From positions 1 through 34,071 of the forward strand of contig NZ_CADIJO010000043.1 in assembly GCF_902859705.1 (NCBI RefSeq): 34,071 bases of DNA, given 5' to 3'. Below the pieces are notes generated by a model. The model was not told the origin of the DNA and ran no database searches. It saw only the letters and a list, made by a program, of their open reading frames with translations. The stretch's first letter is position 1. Every line of letters starts with the position of its first letter. Shown piece after piece: positions 7,327 through 17,193 of this stretch. The stretch is from Achromobacter deleyi. GTDB lineage: Bacteria; Pseudomonadota; Gammaproteobacteria; Burkholderiales; Burkholderiaceae_B. The position numbers were made by a program, and so were the translations under genes.

Positions 7327-8253
7327 ATGGAAAACGCAACTTCGGCGGGCCAGCCCTACGGCGGCGCGGCCTATGCCGGTGCAATACCCGCGCGTGAATC
7401 AGCGGTGTCCGCCGTGTCCTGGGCGGCGGTGTTTGCCGGCGCGGTGATCGCGGCGGCCCTGTCGCTGGCGTTGTTCGCCGGGGGCTCGGGCCTGGGCTTC
7501 CTGTCGGTCTCGCCTTGGGCCGGCGAAGGCATGTCGGCCCCGGCGGTAGGCATCAGCGTCATTGCGTGGCTGCTGTTCACGCAGATCATTGCCTACGGCA
7601 TCGGCGGCTACGTCGCCGGCCGCCTGCGCACCAAGTGGGTGGATACGCATGTGGATGAGGTGTACTTCCGTGACACCGCGCATGGCTTCCTGGTGTGGGC
7701 GCTGAGCGCGGTCGTGAGCGCGGCGCTCTTGGGGTCGGCCATTGCGACGCTGGCCTCCGGCGCCGCCAAGGCGGGCGCCTCGGTGGCAGCCGGCGCGGGG
7801 GCGGCCGTCACCGCCACCGCAGCGGCCGGCGCGGGCGCGGGCGGCATGGACAACGCCAGCGACTACCTGACCGATGTGCTGTTGCGTTCGGATCGGCCTG
7901 ACGCCGCAGGCGACAAGGCCGCGTCGCGCGCCGAGGTCGGGCGCATCGTGGCCGTGAGTCTCGCCCACGGCGAGATGGCGCCTGCCGACCGCGACTACGT
8001 TGCCAAGGTGATCGCGGCGCAGACCGGCATGGATGCGGCCGCGGCGCAGCAGCGCGTGGACCAGACCATCCAGAACGCCAAGAAGGCCGCCGACGAGGCC
8101 AAGCAGAAGGCGCGCGAAGCGGCGGACAAGGCGCGCAAGGCGGCCGCGGCGTTCGCGTTGTGGGGATTTGCGTCGATGCTGATCGGCGCTTTCGTGGCCA
8201 GCCTGTGCGCCACGTGGGGCGGCCGGCGCCGCGACACGCTGCACAAGGTGTAA
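7327..8253 (+). CDS. membrane protein with Ala/Lys-rich coiled-coil region, unknown function
   Basis: The 308-residue protein has membrane segments at about 30-55, 72-98, 118-150 and 277-298. Between the last two lies a stretch (about 225-276) with repeated Lys-Ala-Ala/Glu motifs such as KKAADEAKQKAREAADKARK, which should form a long charged helix. A Gly/Ala-only stretch spans about 142-172. I do not recognise a named family. The ATG is preceded by AAGGA with a 6-base spacer. It is last in the cluster of small genes starting at 6936 and is followed by a strong shared terminator. A role in envelope stress or membrane organisation is possible but not shown. Confidence 0.75.
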   Translation: MENATSAGQPYGGAAYAGAIPARESAVSAVSWAAVFAGAVIAAALSLALFAGGSGLGFLSVSPWAGEGMSAPAVGISVIAWLLFTQIIAYGIGGYVAGRLRTKWVDTHVDEVYFRDTAHGFLVWALSAVVSAALLGSAIATLASGAAKAGASVAAGAGAAVTATAAAGAGAGGMDNASDYLTDVLLRSDRPDAAGDKAASRAEVGRIVAVSLAHGEMAPADRDYVAKVIAAQTGMDAAAAQQRVDQTIQNAKKAADEAKQKAREAADKARKAAAAFALWGFASMLIGAFVASLCATWGGRRRDTLHKV

Positions 8254-8307
8254 GACGGGAACCGTGGGGCGCGCCGGGTCTGCCGGCCGTCCCCGCGAGC
8301 TTTCTGC

Positions 8308-8355
8308 AAAGCGCGCGTTTCGAGCGGCCTGGCCGCTTTGGCGCGCGCTTTTTTT
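8308..8355. terminator. Rho-independent terminator between convergent genes
   Basis: AAAGCGCGCG (8308-8317) pairs with CGCGCGCTT (8342-8350), with an inner stem GAGCGGCC/GGCCGCT, followed by T to 8355. It lies between the membrane protein gene (+) and the esterase gene (-) and may serve both directions. Confidence 0.75.
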
Positions 8356-8359
8356 CGTG

Positions 8360-9253
8360 TCAGGGGTGCCGTTGCTGGAACAGCCATTCCCGCCAGGGTT
8401 TGGCGGTCAGCAGTTCAGGGGCGATGCGATGATCCATGCCGTCGTACGTGACGAAGATCGGCTGGCCCCCGGCCGTGGCCAGCGCCTTTGCCCATACCTG
8501 GCTGCCTTCGTAGGGATTTTCCTTGTCGGCCGTGCCATGCATCAGCAGGACCGGAATGCCGGCCAGCGGCTTGGCCAGCGACCGTTCCGGCGGCACGCCC
8601 GACATGGCCACGATGGCCGCGAAACGGCGCGGCGAGGCGACGGCAGCGTCCAGCGCAGCCGACGCGCCCATCGAAAAGCCGACGGCATAGATGCGCTTGG
8701 TGTCCACCGGATGGCGTTTGGCGATGTCGTCGACCAGCCGCATGACATCGGCCAGGTCCGGGCCGGCTTTCGAGATGCGCACGTCGTGCGCGTCCTTGGT
8801 GTAGTTGGCCGTACGGCCCGGCGTCTGCGGCACCAGTACAAAAGCCGGGAAGTCGCGGCGCGATTGCTCGGTGCCGAAGGTGCGGGTGAACGCGTTCAGC
8901 GGCGACAGATTGTCTGTGCCGACACCGCCCGAGCTGTGGAAAATTATCACCAGCGGGTATTTTTTGCCGGCGTCCTTGCCCGTTGCGGGCAGGGGCGAAA
9001 CCAGCCGGTAGGGCAGGGCGGTCTTGCCCGCGCGGGCAAATTCGCCGGGCACGAAGGCATCGATCGGGGCTTGCTTGAAGGCCTCCACCGTTTGCAGCTG
9101 CTCGGCCGTGGGGGCGTAGGCGACGTGTGACGCCTGCACATTGCCCGCGGCCTGGGCGGTGGTCGCGCACATCAGGCCGGCGGTCAGCGCCAGGGCGGCG
9201 GCAAGTGTCGCCAGGGACAGGGAGCGTGCAATTCGAATCTGGGGCAGCGGCAT
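8360..9253 (-). CDS. secreted alpha/beta hydrolase (dienelactone hydrolase / PHB depolymerase-like esterase)
   Basis: The 297-residue protein begins with a signal peptide (basic start, Ala/Leu-rich core, cleavage likely after TTAQA at about residue 35), so it acts in the periplasm or outside the cell. The serine nucleophile sits in GFSMGAS (Ser194); the acid is probably Asp243 in HGTADKENP and the base His275 in DGMDHRIAP. HSSGGVG at 106-112 may form the oxyanion region. It should hydrolyse ester bonds; the substrate is not determined. The ATG at 9253 is preferred over an upstream ATG at 9286 because the signal peptide starts there and a purine-rich GGAAAGAG lies ahead. It stands alone, convergent with 7327-8253, and its start is near the terminator of the tRNA. 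Confidence 0.8.
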   Translation of the reverse strand: MPLPQIRIARSLSLATLAAALALTAGLMCATTAQAAGNVQASHVAYAPTAEQLQTVEAFKQAPIDAFVPGEFARAGKTALPYRLVSPLPATGKDAGKKYPLVIIFHSSGGVGTDNLSPLNAFTRTFGTEQSRRDFPAFVLVPQTPGRTANYTKDAHDVRISKAGPDLADVMRLVDDIAKRHPVDTKRIYAVGFSMGASAALDAAVASPRRFAAIVAMSGVPPERSLAKPLAGIPVLLMHGTADKENPYEGSQVWAKALATAGGQPIFVTYDGMDHRIAPELLTAKPWREWLFQQRHP

Positions 9254-9303
9254 GTCGATGCTCTTTCCGGGGGGATCGCGCAGCATTCTAAATGGCCCAA
9301 TGC

Positions 9304-9335
9304 AAAAAGGCCTTCACTTTCGTGAAGGCCTTTTT
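9304..9335 (-). terminator. Rho-independent terminator of the CAT tRNA
   Basis: A 14-base-pair stem (9304-9317 with 9322-9335) closes on a four-base loop and has A- and T-runs at its two ends, so it can work in both directions. It lies seven bases beyond the 3' end of the tRNA on the minus strand. Confidence 0.9.
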
Positions 9336-9342
9336 AAATTCT

Positions 9343-9419
9343 TGGTGGCGCATCCCTGATTCGAACAGGGGACCTGCGGATTATGATTCCGTCGCTCTAA
9401 CCGGCTGAGCTAATGCGCC
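9343..9419 (-). tRNA. tRNA-Met (anticodon CAT)
   Basis: The 77-base gene, including encoded CCA, folds as a standard tRNA: GGCGCAT acceptor strand, GCTC/GAGC D-stem, anticodon loop ATCATAA giving CAT, TTCGAAT T-loop with CCCTG/CAGGG stem. The acceptor start and D-arm exclude the initiator tRNA. Elongator Met is the likely identity; tRNA-Ile2, whose CAT is modified to lysidine, is the alternative and cannot be excluded by eye. The first anticodon-stem pair is an A-C mismatch. Confidence 0.88.
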
Positions 9420-9508
9420 ATCTTTTCCTCTTTTCCGTTTCCCAGCTTCTGATTCAAACCGCAGTTTCAAGCTGTGGTTTCAAACGAAGCTGAGCAACGA
9501 AGAACGAA

Positions 9509-9538
9509 ATTCTAGCATGAAATTTTTTGGCAATGCAA
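9509..9538 (-). promoter_or_regulatory. probable promoter of the CAT tRNA
   Basis: On the minus strand TTGCAT (9538-9533) and TAGAAT (9514-9509) are 18 bases apart with an A-rich spacer. Transcription would start near 9502, about 83 bases before the mature tRNA end. Confidence 0.45.
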
Positions 9539-9572
9539 CTGGGTGTGGGGCGTTTTTTTAACGTCCCCCGCC

Positions 9573-10889
<1,317 letters not shown>

Positions 10890-10925
10890 GGCGATCCTCC
10901 AGGAGCGGGTTGATAGGGCAGGGCG

Positions 10926-11903
10926 TCAGGCACGCGCGCTGAACACCGAGAACCAGCCGCGTGCGTCCGACCAGTGCTCGATGCCGTGGTAGCCCGCGCT
11001 ATGGAGCAGGTCGGTGAAGGCCTGGGGCGTGAACTTGTACGAGTTTTCCGTATGGATGCGTTCGCCCGCCGCAAAGTGCCGCTCGCCGCCGGGCCAATTC
11101 ACGGTGACGGGGTGCTGCGCCTGCAGGTGCATCTCGATGCGCGATTGCTCGCTGTTGAACAGCGCCACATGGCGCCAGTCGCCCACGTCGAAGTCCGATC
11201 CCAGCAGGTCGTTGACGTGCCGCAGCAGGTTCAGGTTGAAGGCGGCGGTCAGGTGCAGGGCGTCGTCGTAGGCCGGTTCCAGCACTTGCCGGGACTTGAC
11301 CCGGTCCACGCCCACCAGCAGGCCGCCGCCTTCGCATTGGCGCCGGATGCGCTGCAGCATGGCGCGCGCGCTGTCCGGATCCAGGTTGCCGATGCTGGAG
11401 CCCGGGTAGAAGAACAGCCGTTGTTCGGGCGCGATGGTGGCCGGCAGCGCCAGCGCCTGGGCAAAGTCCTGGCCGATTGCCGTGATGCGCAGGTCCGGAT
11501 ACGACAGGCGCAGCCGGCGCACGGCCGCTTGCAGGTAATCGGCGGAAATGTCGATGGGCACGTAGTGGCGGGGGCGCAGGCTGGAAAACAGCCGTTCGGC
11601 CTTGACGCAGTCTCCCGCGCCCAGGTCGATCAGTGTCTGCACCGGGCCGATCTGGCGGGCGATGTCCTCACCGTGGCGTTCGAAGATTTCGGCTTCGCAG
11701 CGGGTCGGGTAGTACTCGGGCAGCTGGGTGATGGCGGTGAACAGCGACGAGCCGAGCGCGTCGTACAGGAATTTGGGATCGATATGGGCGGGGCGGTCCA
11801 GCAGCCCGTGGCCCAGTTCGTGCTGCTCGGCGCTGACGGGTTGCGGCTGGGGCGCCAGGAAACTGGGCGTGGCGCCGGCAAGAAGTGCGGAAGGGGAGAC
11901 CAT
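10926..11903 (-). CDS. egtD: L-histidine N-alpha-methyltransferase EgtD
   Basis: The 325-residue protein matches EgtD, which uses three S-adenosylmethionine to convert histidine to hercynine, the first step to ergothioneine. The SAM-binding motif is LIDLGAGDCVKAERL, followed by YVPIDIS and the FFYPGSSIGNL segment conserved in the family; the ENSYKFTP stretch near the C-terminus is also typical. The start at 11903 has AAGGAA eight bases upstream; an in-frame ATG at 11951 overlaps the probable -10 element and is rejected. It is first in an operon with egtB, the pair that defines the pathway in many bacteria. Confidence 0.93.
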   Translation of the reverse strand: MVSPSALLAGATPSFLAPQPQPVSAEQHELGHGLLDRPAHIDPKFLYDALGSSLFTAITQLPEYYPTRCEAEIFERHGEDIARQIGPVQTLIDLGAGDCVKAERLFSSLRPRHYVPIDISADYLQAAVRRLRLSYPDLRITAIGQDFAQALALPATIAPEQRLFFYPGSSIGNLDPDSARAMLQRIRRQCEGGGLLVGVDRVKSRQVLEPAYDDALHLTAAFNLNLLRHVNDLLGSDFDVGDWRHVALFNSEQSRIEMHLQAQHPVTVNWPGGERHFAAGERIHTENSYKFTPQAFTDLLHSAGYHGIEHWSDARGWFSVFSARA

Positions 11904-12306
11904 GCGTTCAGTTCCTTTTTGAGGCGGTTGAAGCGCATTGCAAAGGCTCATTGTGGCCGCCAGAGGGGTTCTGGTGTCAAGTCTAAGCCTCTGAAATGCA
12001 ATGGACTTTTACGAAATTTGGGCGCCCCTGGGGGGCTGCGACTTGGGGACGCTTCCCCGGTGCGTGCCCTGGGGCGGGAAAGGGCGTGACCCCCGGTTCC
12101 ACGACCTCCAGCAAGTTTCGGGCCACTGAAATATCGGTTAACGGCTGGTTGCGAAAGCTCGGGCGAATATGCGCCGGGCCGGTCACAATGGCCCATGGCC
12201 TGGCGGAGCGCGACGGCTCCGCACCGTGGCTCCTGCGTCGCGTGGCGTCTTGCGCATGACCCGGGGGCACGGCAGGCCCAACCCGCACTACGCATTAGGA
12301 GCGACT
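11904..12306. other. intergenic region between egtD (-) and the DUF883 gene (+)
   Basis: This 403-base stretch holds the egtD promoter on its left side and the leader of the DUF883 gene on its right, with AGGAG at 12297-12301. Open frames crossing it on both strands lack ribosome sites and family features. No RNA gene or clear terminator was seen. Confidence 0.6.
11950..11980 (-). promoter_or_regulatory. probable promoter of egtD-egtB
   Basis: On the minus strand a consensus TTGACA (11980-11975) is followed after 19 bases by CACAAT (11955-11950). The spacer contains an imperfect palindrome, CCAGA-N5-TCTGG. The 19-base spacer is longer than ideal. Confidence 0.4.
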
Positions 12307-12639
12307 ATGAATAGAAAGAATCAGCGCGCTGAAATGGCCCTGCATCGCGACCGGGTGAACGACAGCTTCCAAGAGCTGCTTGCCGGGACCGAAGACCTCT
12401 TGCGCTCGACGGCTTCCTATACGGGTTCGGAAATCGAAGCGGCCCGCTCGCGCCTGAAGCGCCAGTTGGCCGATGCCCGTGAATCGGCCGGCGATTGGGA
12501 AGGCGCAGCGCTGGAGCGCGCCCGTCGCGCCAAGGCCTACGCCGATGAATACGTCCATGAAAACGCCTGGAAATCCGTCGGCGTGGCTACGCTGGTCGGC
12601 GTGCTGCTGGGCTGCTGCCTGCTGGCCAACCGGCGCTAG
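12307..12639 (+). CDS. DUF883 (ElaB/YqjD-type) membrane protein
   Basis: The 110-residue protein has a long charged amphipathic N-terminal region (about 1-85), with DLLRSTASYTGSEIEAARSR resembling the ElaB/YqjD family, and one C-terminal membrane helix (about 90-107). E. coli members are C-tail-anchored inner-membrane proteins reported to bind ribosomes in stationary phase; whether this holds here is inference. AGGAG at 12297-12301 lies five bases before the ATG and fixes the start. The phospholipase-like gene follows after 12 bases. Confidence 0.85.
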   Translation: MNRKNQRAEMALHRDRVNDSFQELLAGTEDLLRSTASYTGSEIEAARSRLKRQLADARESAGDWEGAALERARRAKAYADEYVHENAWKSVGVATLVGVLLGCCLLANRR

Positions 12640-12651
12640 GCGCGGCGCGCC

Positions 12652-14133
12652 ATGAGGCCGCCATCCCTTTTCCAACGGGCCGCTTGCGGCCCGTTGTCGT
12701 TGCGGGCGGGGTGGCTGAGCGCTTGGCGGCCCGGGTTGCGCGCGGCGGCGCTGGCGTGCGTAACCGCCGCGCTGGCTGCCTGCGCCAGCGTGCCCGACGC
12801 GCAAGAGCGGGCCGCCCGCAAGGCCCAGGCCGGCCTGTCGGCGGATGCGGCCCAGGACAGCTACCGCCGCGGCCACGATATCGCGGCAAACCCCAGCACC
12901 CCCAAAGACGATTTCCTGGCGCGTCACCTGGCCGTCGAAGAGGCCGTCAGCGGCGCGCCGCTGGTGGCAGGCAATCGCGTGCGCCTGCTGGCCGACGGCC
13001 CAACCACCTACCAGGCCATGTTGCGCTCCATCGCGCAGGCACGGCGCTACGTGCACATGGAAACCTACATCTTCGACGACGACGAAGAGGGGGCACGCTT
13101 TGCCGAGGCGTTGATCGCGGCGCGCAATCGCGGCGCCGACGTTGCCCTGATGGTGGACGCGGTAGGCACGATCAAGACGCCCGACGCCCTGTTCCAGCGC
13201 CTGCGCGACGCGGGCGTGCAGGTGGCGGTATTCAACCCCGTCAGCCCCGTCAACGGCAGCCGGGCAGGCTGGTCGCCCAACCAGCGCAATCATCGCAAGA
13301 TCCTGGTGGTCGACGGCAAGGTCGGCTACCTGGGCGGCATCAACGTCAGCGGCGTCTATGCCTCGTCGCCTTCGGGCGGACGCGGCGGTTCAGGCAGCGT
13401 GGGCAGCGGCCCCGACGCCAAGCATAAGGACGCCAACGCGGCGCCGTGGCGCGACACGCACCTGCGCATCGAAGGGCCTGCCGTCACCCAACTGGAAGCC
13501 GTGGTGCGCGCCGGCTGGGAATCGCAGACCAAGGAAACGCTCAAGGGCGGCGGCGAGGTGATCGCGCCGCCCGCCACCGGGCCGACGCGCGTGCGCATCC
13601 TGTCCAACCAGCCGGACCGCAGCGATGGCTATACGGTCTACCTGACGCTGATGTCGGCGTTCGAGAGCGCGCAGAAGTCCATCCACATCACCATGGCGTA
13701 CTTCGTGCCGGACCCGGCCTTTGTCGACGTGCTGGCCGCCGCCGCGCAGCGCGGCGTGGACGTGGTGCTGGTGCTGCCGGGTTTCAGCGATTCATCGCTG
13801 GTGTTCAATGCCGGCCGCTCGCACTACGGCAAGCTGCTCAAGGCTGGCGTGAACATCTACGAACGTCGCGATGCGCTGCTGCATGCCAAGACGGCGGTGG
13901 TGGACGGGGTCTGGTCCACGGTGGGTTCCAGCAACATGGACTGGCGCAGCTTCGCCCTGAACTACGAGGTCAACGCCGTGGTGCTGGGGCCGGATTTTGC
14001 CGCCGAAATGGAAGCGCTGTTCCAGCGCGACGTGGCCGATTCGGTGCGCATCACGCCCGAGGCCTGGCGGGCCCGGGGCGTGGACGACCGGTTCATGGAG
14101 TTCTTCTCGCGGATGTTCGAGCGCTGGCTGTAG
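12652..14133 (+). CDS. lipoprotein phospholipase D-like / cardiolipin synthase family enzyme
   Basis: The 493-residue protein has two HKD active-site motifs, NHRKILVVDGKVGYLGG and LHAKTAVVDGVWSTVGSSN, each followed by the usual Gly/Ser-Asn, so it belongs to the phospholipase D superfamily; the layout suits cardiolipin synthase-like phosphatidyl transfer. The N-terminus carries a hydrophobic stretch and a lipobox, LAAC with Cys44, suggesting a lipid-anchored envelope protein. A Gly/Ser-rich insert (about 242-262) lies between the motifs. The start at 12652 is uncertain: it has no good ribosome site, and the first codons contain a perfect 11-bp inverted repeat at 12673-12696. A TTG at 12700 is a possible alternative. 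It probably shares a transcript with the DUF883 gene. Confidence 0.85.
   Translation: MRPPSLFQRAACGPLSLRAGWLSAWRPGLRAAALACVTAALAACASVPDAQERAARKAQAGLSADAAQDSYRRGHDIAANPSTPKDDFLARHLAVEEAVSGAPLVAGNRVRLLADGPTTYQAMLRSIAQARRYVHMETYIFDDDEEGARFAEALIAARNRGADVALMVDAVGTIKTPDALFQRLRDAGVQVAVFNPVSPVNGSRAGWSPNQRNHRKILVVDGKVGYLGGINVSGVYASSPSGGRGGSGSVGSGPDAKHKDANAAPWRDTHLRIEGPAVTQLEAVVRAGWESQTKETLKGGGEVIAPPATGPTRVRILSNQPDRSDGYTVYLTLMSAFESAQKSIHITMAYFVPDPAFVDVLAAAAQRGVDVVLVLPGFSDSSLVFNAGRSHYGKLLKAGVNIYERRDALLHAKTAVVDGVWSTVGSSNMDWRSFALNYEVNAVVLGPDFAAEMEALFQRDVADSVRITPEAWRARGVDDRFMEFFSRMFERWL
12673..12696. repeat. perfect 11-bp inverted repeat at the start of the phospholipase-like gene
   Basis: CAACGGGCCGC and its exact complement are separated by TT. 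No T-run follows on the plus strand, so it is not a clear terminator, but it lies 34 bases after the stop codon of the DUF883 gene. Confidence 0.7.
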
Positions 14134-14139
14134 CGCCCG

Positions 14140-15810
14140 TCAGGCCGGTGCGCCCTGGGGCGGATGCGCCAAGGCGTATTCCTGGGCCAGCGCGGTGCTG
14201 AGGTCGTGCGTGGGCTGGAACGAGCTGGCCTGCGCCATGGCCCAGCCTGCGCGAAACACCTGGTGGCGGAATTCGCCGCGCAGCAATTCGCCGGGCGTCA
14301 GTTCGGGGAACAGCGCCGACAACAGGCGGATCTCGCTGGACGAGATGCGGCGGGCGATATGGTGCGGCCGCAGCTGGCCAGGGTGCGTCAGTCCGGCGGC
14401 GGCCAGCAATTCGGCCAGGGCGTGCAGCGTGTTCTTGTGGAAGTTGGCCACGCGCTGGGCCTTGTCCGGCACCACCAGCGCGCGCTGGCGCAGCGGGTCC
14501 TGGGTGGTCACGCCGGTCGGGCATTTGCCGGTGTGGCAGGCCTGGGCCTGGATGCAGCCGATGGCGAACATGAAGCCGCGCGCGGCGTTGCACCAGTCGG
14601 CGCCCATGGCCATGACGCGGGCCATGTCGAAAGCGGTGATGATCTTGCCCGAGGCGCCCAGCTTGATGCGGTCGCGCAGGTTCACGCCGATCAGGGTGTT
14701 GTGCACCAGGCGCAGGGCTTCGCGCAGCGGCGTGCCCACATGGTCGACGAATTCCACCGGCGCGGCGCCCGTGCCGCCTTCGGCGCCGTCGACCACGATG
14801 AAGTCGGGCGTGATGCCGGTTTCAAGCATGGCCTTGACGATGGCGAACCATTCCCAGGGATGGCCCACGCAGAACTTGAAGCCCACCGGCTTGCCGCCGG
14901 ACAGTTCCCGCAGGCGGGCCACGAACTTCATCAGGCCGATGGGGGTATCGAAGGCCGAATGGCTGGCGGGCGAATTGCAATCCTGCCAGGCGACCACGCC
15001 GCGCGCTTCGGCGATTTCGGGCGTGACCTTGCCGGCCGGAAGAATGCCGCCATGGCCCGGCTTGGCGCCTTGCGACAGCTTGATCTCGATCATCTTCACC
15101 TGCGGCGTACAGGCGTTCTTGATGAAGGCTTCTTCGGAGAACGCGCCGTGCTCGTCGCGGCAGCCGAAGTAGCCCGAGCCGATGTTCCAGACCAGGCTGC
15201 CGCCCGGCTGGCGGTGGTAGCGGCTGATGCCGCCTTCGCCCGTGTCGTGCGCGAAGTTGCCTTGGCGCGCGCCTTCGTTCAGGGCCAGCACGGCATTGGC
15301 CGACAGGGCCCCAAAGCTCATGGCCGACACGTTGAAGGCCGACATCGAATAGGGCTGGGTACAGTCCGGCCCGCCGACGGTCACGCGGAAATCGGTGTCG
15401 CCGATGTGGGTGGGCGACATGGAATGGTTGATCCATTCGTAGCGGTCGCCGTAGACGTCTTCCTGGGTGCCGAAGGGGCGCTTGTCGATCTCGCGCTTGG
15501 CGCGCTGGTACACGATCGAGCGCTGTGCGCGCGAGAACGGCGAGGCCTGGGTGTCGTCTTCCAGGAAGTACTGGCGGATCTCGGGGCGGATGAATTCGAA
15601 CAGAAAGCGCAGGTTGCCCAGCACGGGGTAATTGCGGCGGATGGCGTGGCGCGGCTGGATCAGGTCATACACGCCCAGGGCGCCCAGCATGGCCAGCGGG
15701 ATGGCGGCCCACAGCCACCAGAGCGAGCCGGTGGCGGCCAGCACGGCGGTCACGACGGCGCCCGCCAGGGTCAAGATAAAGGCCGTGAAGCGGCCGGCAA
15801 TCCATTGCAT
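14140..15810 (-). CDS. FMN-binding glutamate synthase family protein
   Basis: The 556-residue protein has two N-terminal hydrophobic segments (about 8-45) followed by a glutamate-synthase central/FMN domain: GALSANAV, the EGGISRYH segment, IEIKLSQGAKPGHGG, VDGAEGGTGAAP, and a Cys cluster CIQAQACHTGKCPTGV that matches the 3Fe-4S site of GltB-type enzymes. It lacks the N-terminal amidotransferase domain and C-terminal beta-helix of GltB, so it is a stand-alone relative whose reaction is not established. The second ATG, at 15810, is chosen because GGAG lies six bases upstream; the ATG at 15816 abuts that site. It is convergent with the phospholipase-like gene (6-base gap) and downstream of a terminator. 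Confidence 0.87.
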   Translation of the reverse strand: MQWIAGRFTAFILTLAGAVVTAVLAATGSLWWLWAAIPLAMLGALGVYDLIQPRHAIRRNYPVLGNLRFLFEFIRPEIRQYFLEDDTQASPFSRAQRSIVYQRAKREIDKRPFGTQEDVYGDRYEWINHSMSPTHIGDTDFRVTVGGPDCTQPYSMSAFNVSAMSFGALSANAVLALNEGARQGNFAHDTGEGGISRYHRQPGGSLVWNIGSGYFGCRDEHGAFSEEAFIKNACTPQVKMIEIKLSQGAKPGHGGILPAGKVTPEIAEARGVVAWQDCNSPASHSAFDTPIGLMKFVARLRELSGGKPVGFKFCVGHPWEWFAIVKAMLETGITPDFIVVDGAEGGTGAAPVEFVDHVGTPLREALRLVHNTLIGVNLRDRIKLGASGKIITAFDMARVMAMGADWCNAARGFMFAIGCIQAQACHTGKCPTGVTTQDPLRQRALVVPDKAQRVANFHKNTLHALAELLAAAGLTHPGQLRPHHIARRISSSEIRLLSALFPELTPGELLRGEFRHQVFRAGWAMAQASSFQPTHDLSTALAQEYALAHPPQGAPA

Positions 15811-15859
15811 GTCCATCTCCGTGTTGCGGAATGCAGCAACCTTACACCACGGCGGACGT

Positions 15860-15885
15860 AAAAATGCCCCCTGGCAGGGGGCATT
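15860..15885 (-). terminator. Rho-independent terminator of the YedE-like gene
   Basis: A 10-base-pair stem, AATGCCCCCT (15863-15872) with AGGGGGCATT (15876-15885), is followed on the minus strand by a run of T (15864-15860). It lies just after the YeeE/YedE stop codon. Confidence 0.85.
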
Positions 15886-15901
15886 GCTGGAACAGTGTTT
15901 T

Positions 15902-17125
15902 TCAGCAGCTGGACGCCGCGGGCGTCTTTTCGACCGCCAGGCCGAACAGGGGGCGCAGGCGCACGCCCAGGGCGCTGCCGGCGAACGCGGCCGGCAGCCA
16001 CAGCCAGGCGTGCAGGCTGCCCGACAGGATGCCGCTGAAATAGGCGCCGATGTTGCAGCCGAAGGCCAGGCGCGCGCCGTAGCCCAGCAGCAGGCCGCCG
16101 ATGACCGCGCCGGCCAGCGAGCGGGCGGGCACCTTCCAGACCGGCGCGAACTTGCCGGCGGCGCTGGCCGCGGCCAGGGCGCCCAGCATCAGGCCGATGT
16201 CCATGACCGTGGTGACGTCCTGGCGCAGCGGCGCGCCCAGCGCGGCCTGCTTGCTCCAGTAAGCCCAGGTGGCCACGTCGCCGCCCATGGCATCCAGCGC
16301 CTTGGCGCCCCACAACGCGAACGCCGACGTGATGCCCCAGGGGCGGCCGGCCAGCGCCAGGGTGGCGAAGTTCAGCACGACCAGCGCCACGCCGCCCCAG
16401 ATCAGCGGCCACGGGCCTTGCAGCAGGGACGCGGGCCGGGCCGTGCGCGAGGCGAACGACACCACGTGGCCGTGGCGGCGCTTTTCCAGCACGGTGGCGA
16501 TCCAGGCGATCAGGGCGAACACCGCCAGGTTGGCGATGAGGGCGGGCGCCAGGCCCCAGGTCTTGATGAGCGAGGTGGGCGCCAGCGCGGGCAGGGTCGA
16601 CCACCAGCCGAAATTGGCGGTGGCGATGACCGAGCCGATGATGAAGAACAGCAGCGTGACCAGCATGCGGGTGTTGCCGCCGCCCACCGCGAAGAGCGTG
16701 CCCGAGGCGCAGCCGCCGCCCAGCTGCATGCCGATGCCGAACAGGAAGGCGCCCAGCAGCACCGAGACGCCTGGGGGCGATACCAGGCCATTGACGGGCT
16801 GGCCGAACAGCGAACCCTGCGCCAGGAAGGGGAAGAACAGCAGCACGCCCACGGCCAGCATGAACATCTGTGCGCGCAGCCCGGCGCCGCGGCGGTCCGA
16901 CACGAACACGCGCCAGGCCTGGGTGAAGCCGAACGACGCATGGTAGAGCGCCACGCCCAGCAGCGCGCCGACGATCCACAACGCGCCCTGGCGCCAGCTG
17001 ACCGTCTGGTTCAGGTACAGGGCGCCGGCCAGCACCAGCAGCAGCGCGATCCAGAGCGGCTTGCGGTTGATCTGGATGGGCGGCAGTGCCGAGGGCAGGG
17101 GAAGGGCGGAGGCGTTGGTGCTCAT
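15902..17125 (-). CDS. YeeE/YedE family transporter (thiosulfate/sulfur uptake type)
   Basis: The 407-residue membrane protein has about ten hydrophobic segments and the two family signatures, GGGCASGT and FGCNIGAYFSGI, whose cysteines are the substrate-handling residues in the thiosulfate transporter TsuA. It therefore probably imports thiosulfate or another sulfur compound across the inner membrane. It is a fused form holding both halves (a YeeE-like repeat each side of residue 200). The sequence ends Ser-Ser-Cys. It stands alone: its own LysR-type box and promoter lie upstream and a terminator downstream. No tusA-like partner gene is adjacent. Substrate is inferred from family. Confidence 0.85.
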   Translation of the reverse strand: MSTNASALPLPSALPPIQINRKPLWIALLLVLAGALYLNQTVSWRQGALWIVGALLGVALYHASFGFTQAWRVFVSDRRGAGLRAQMFMLAVGVLLFFPFLAQGSLFGQPVNGLVSPPGVSVLLGAFLFGIGMQLGGGCASGTLFAVGGGNTRMLVTLLFFIIGSVIATANFGWWSTLPALAPTSLIKTWGLAPALIANLAVFALIAWIATVLEKRRHGHVVSFASRTARPASLLQGPWPLIWGGVALVVLNFATLALAGRPWGITSAFALWGAKALDAMGGDVATWAYWSKQAALGAPLRQDVTTVMDIGLMLGALAAASAAGKFAPVWKVPARSLAGAVIGGLLLGYGARLAFGCNIGAYFSGILSGSLHAWLWLPAAFAGSALGVRLRPLFGLAVEKTPAASSC

Positions 17126-17193
17126 GGTCGAGTCCCGGGAAATCGGTCAGTCAATGCAAACGGGCGCGTCGCCGCACCCGTCATCGTGGGTAA

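Noticed and set aside
11996..12259. An 87-codon plus-strand frame upstream of the DUF883 gene
   Set aside because: It lies across the egtD promoter region, has no ribosome site and resembles no family.
14164..15861. A 565-codon plus-strand frame opposite the glutamate-synthase-like gene
   Set aside because: It is rich in His, Gln, Gly and Arg without recognisable domains; the minus-strand gene has clear motifs and a ribosome site.
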